Shown here one piece after another: positions 5,783-5,958 of a DNA stretch of 5,958 nucleotides; position 1 is the first letter of the stretch, and each line of letters starts with the position of its first letter. The notes beneath the pieces are model-generated. The model ran no database searches. It saw only the letters and a program-made list of their open reading frames with translations, and was not told the DNA's origin. A program made the translations under genes and the position numbers. The stretch is from JANYIP01 sp031394045 (GTDB lineage Bacteria; Actinomycetota; Actinomycetes; Prado026). Location: contig JANMWN010000361.1 in assembly GCA_031394045.1 (NCBI GenBank), positions 1 through 5,958 of the forward strand, given 5' to 3'.

Positions 5783-5788
5783 TACGGT
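5783..5788 (+). promoter_or_regulatory. Candidate -10 element for the leader region
   Basis: TACGGT repeats exactly the hexamer found before the photolyase gene. A start near A5795 would give an RNA that begins just before the extended Shine-Dalgarno sequence. No convincing -35 box lies 17 bases upstream (TGGTGC at 5760-5765 is poor). Confidence 0.4.
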
Positions 5789-5799
5789 CTGGGTACACG

Positions 5800-5814
5800 G
5801 AAAGGAGGTGGTCC
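5800..5814 (+). promoter_or_regulatory. Extended Shine-Dalgarno with near-complete complementarity to the 16S 3' end
   Basis: GAAAGGAGGTGGTCC can pair with the standard bacterial 16S rRNA 3' end (GGATCACCTCCTTTC) over 15 consecutive positions, with a single G-U wobble. Ordinary sites here pair over about 4-6 bases. The element sits 13 bases upstream of a TTG that opens a 12-codon reading frame and about 12 bases after the -10 candidate. It is far too long for chance or routine initiation and suggests ribosome loading or sequestration on a leader RNA. Confidence 0.6.
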
Positions 5815-5821
5815 GCCGAAT

Positions 5822-5860
5822 TTGAGTACCCAACGGACGCGTGAGGTGGCTGCGAGCTAG
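5822..5860 (+). CDS. Possible 12-residue leader peptide (TTG start)
   Basis: After the extended Shine-Dalgarno element, TTG at 5822 opens a frame of 12 codons ending in TAG at 5858-5860. The peptide is (M)STQRTREVAAS. The codons for REVAAS contain GAGGTGG (5843-5849), a second Shine-Dalgarno-like string, so the peptide sequence may be partly a by-product of a second ribosome site. The TTG start and the 13-base spacer are suboptimal. There is no run of one amino acid as in classical attenuators. I could not identify a downstream gene in the window; the next candidate start is GTG at 5919. The peptide may be a leader or uORF for a gene beyond the right edge, or not translated at all. Confidence 0.35.
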   Translation: MSTQRTREVAAS

Positions 5861-5958
5861 CCGCTGACCAAGGACCGACCGGTCAAGCAGCCGGCCAGAT
5901 CCAGCAGTCACCCGACCTGTGGGCGCCCGGGACACGTCCCCCGGCTACCTGCCTCGTG
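5861..5958. other. Unassigned end of leader region
   Basis: The 98 bases after the mini-ORF contain several short dyads: GACCGGTC around 5877-5884, GGGCGCCC at 5921-5928, and an imperfect CCGGGA/TCCCCCGG stem at about 5927-5944. There is no ATG. A GTG at 5919 opens a frame to the edge (VGARDTSPGYLPR), but it has no ribosome site and no recognisable homology. It is most likely untranslated leader or the start of an unseen gene. Confidence 0.3.

Noticed and set aside
4302..5798. Minus-strand open frame of 498 codons opposite ParA, RHH-like and udgX genes
   Set aside because: The translation is unstructured and Gly/Arg/Ala-rich. It is antisense to three well-supported genes and spans the terminator hairpin.

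Overview
The window is about 6 kb of very GC-rich DNA with strong third-position G/C, GTG starts and tightly packed genes. This points to a high-GC actinobacterium. The DUF222/HNH gene family, the IdeR/DmdR-like iron regulator and UdgX together suggest a soil-type actinomycete, for example a Nocardioides- or Frankia-like lineage. Genus cannot be settled from the sequence alone. No tRNA, rRNA, CRISPR array, insertion sequence or phage gene was seen.

Layout. (1) Positions 1-537, plus strand: the 3' part of a DUF222/13E12-type HNH endonuclease gene, cut by the window edge. (2) Positions 567-2142, minus strand: a two-gene unit in which an IdeR/DtxR iron-dependent regulator (start 2142) is followed after 7 bases by a MoxR-family AAA+ ATPase (start 1451). 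This unit converges on the HNH gene with a 29-base gap. (3) Positions 2143-2273: a divergent promoter region with a perfect 13-bp palindrome. (4) Positions 2274-5684, plus strand: a class I photolyase, then, 52 bases on, a three-gene unit of ParA-like ATPase, a small protein with a basic disordered arm and a C-terminal ribbon-helix-helix-like domain, and a UdgX-type uracil-DNA glycosylase. The ParA and small-protein genes overlap by ATGA, and udgX starts 3 bases after the small-protein stop. (5) Positions 5685-5958: no conventional gene. It holds a 12-bp hairpin just after udgX, a promoter-like TACGGT, a Shine-Dalgarno sequence unusually complementary to the 16S rRNA 3' end, and a possible 12-codon leader peptide. 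It looks like the 5' leader of a gene beyond the window.

How the genes may work together. The plus-strand half is centred on DNA: light-driven dimer repair, uracil excision through a covalent DNA-protein intermediate, and a partition-like ATPase with a probable DNA-binding partner. The tight coupling of ParA, RHH-like protein and UdgX is the most unusual arrangement here and suggests a shared, undefined role. The minus-strand half links iron sensing to a MoxR chaperone-like ATPase whose usual von Willebrand factor A partner is absent from the expected downstream position.
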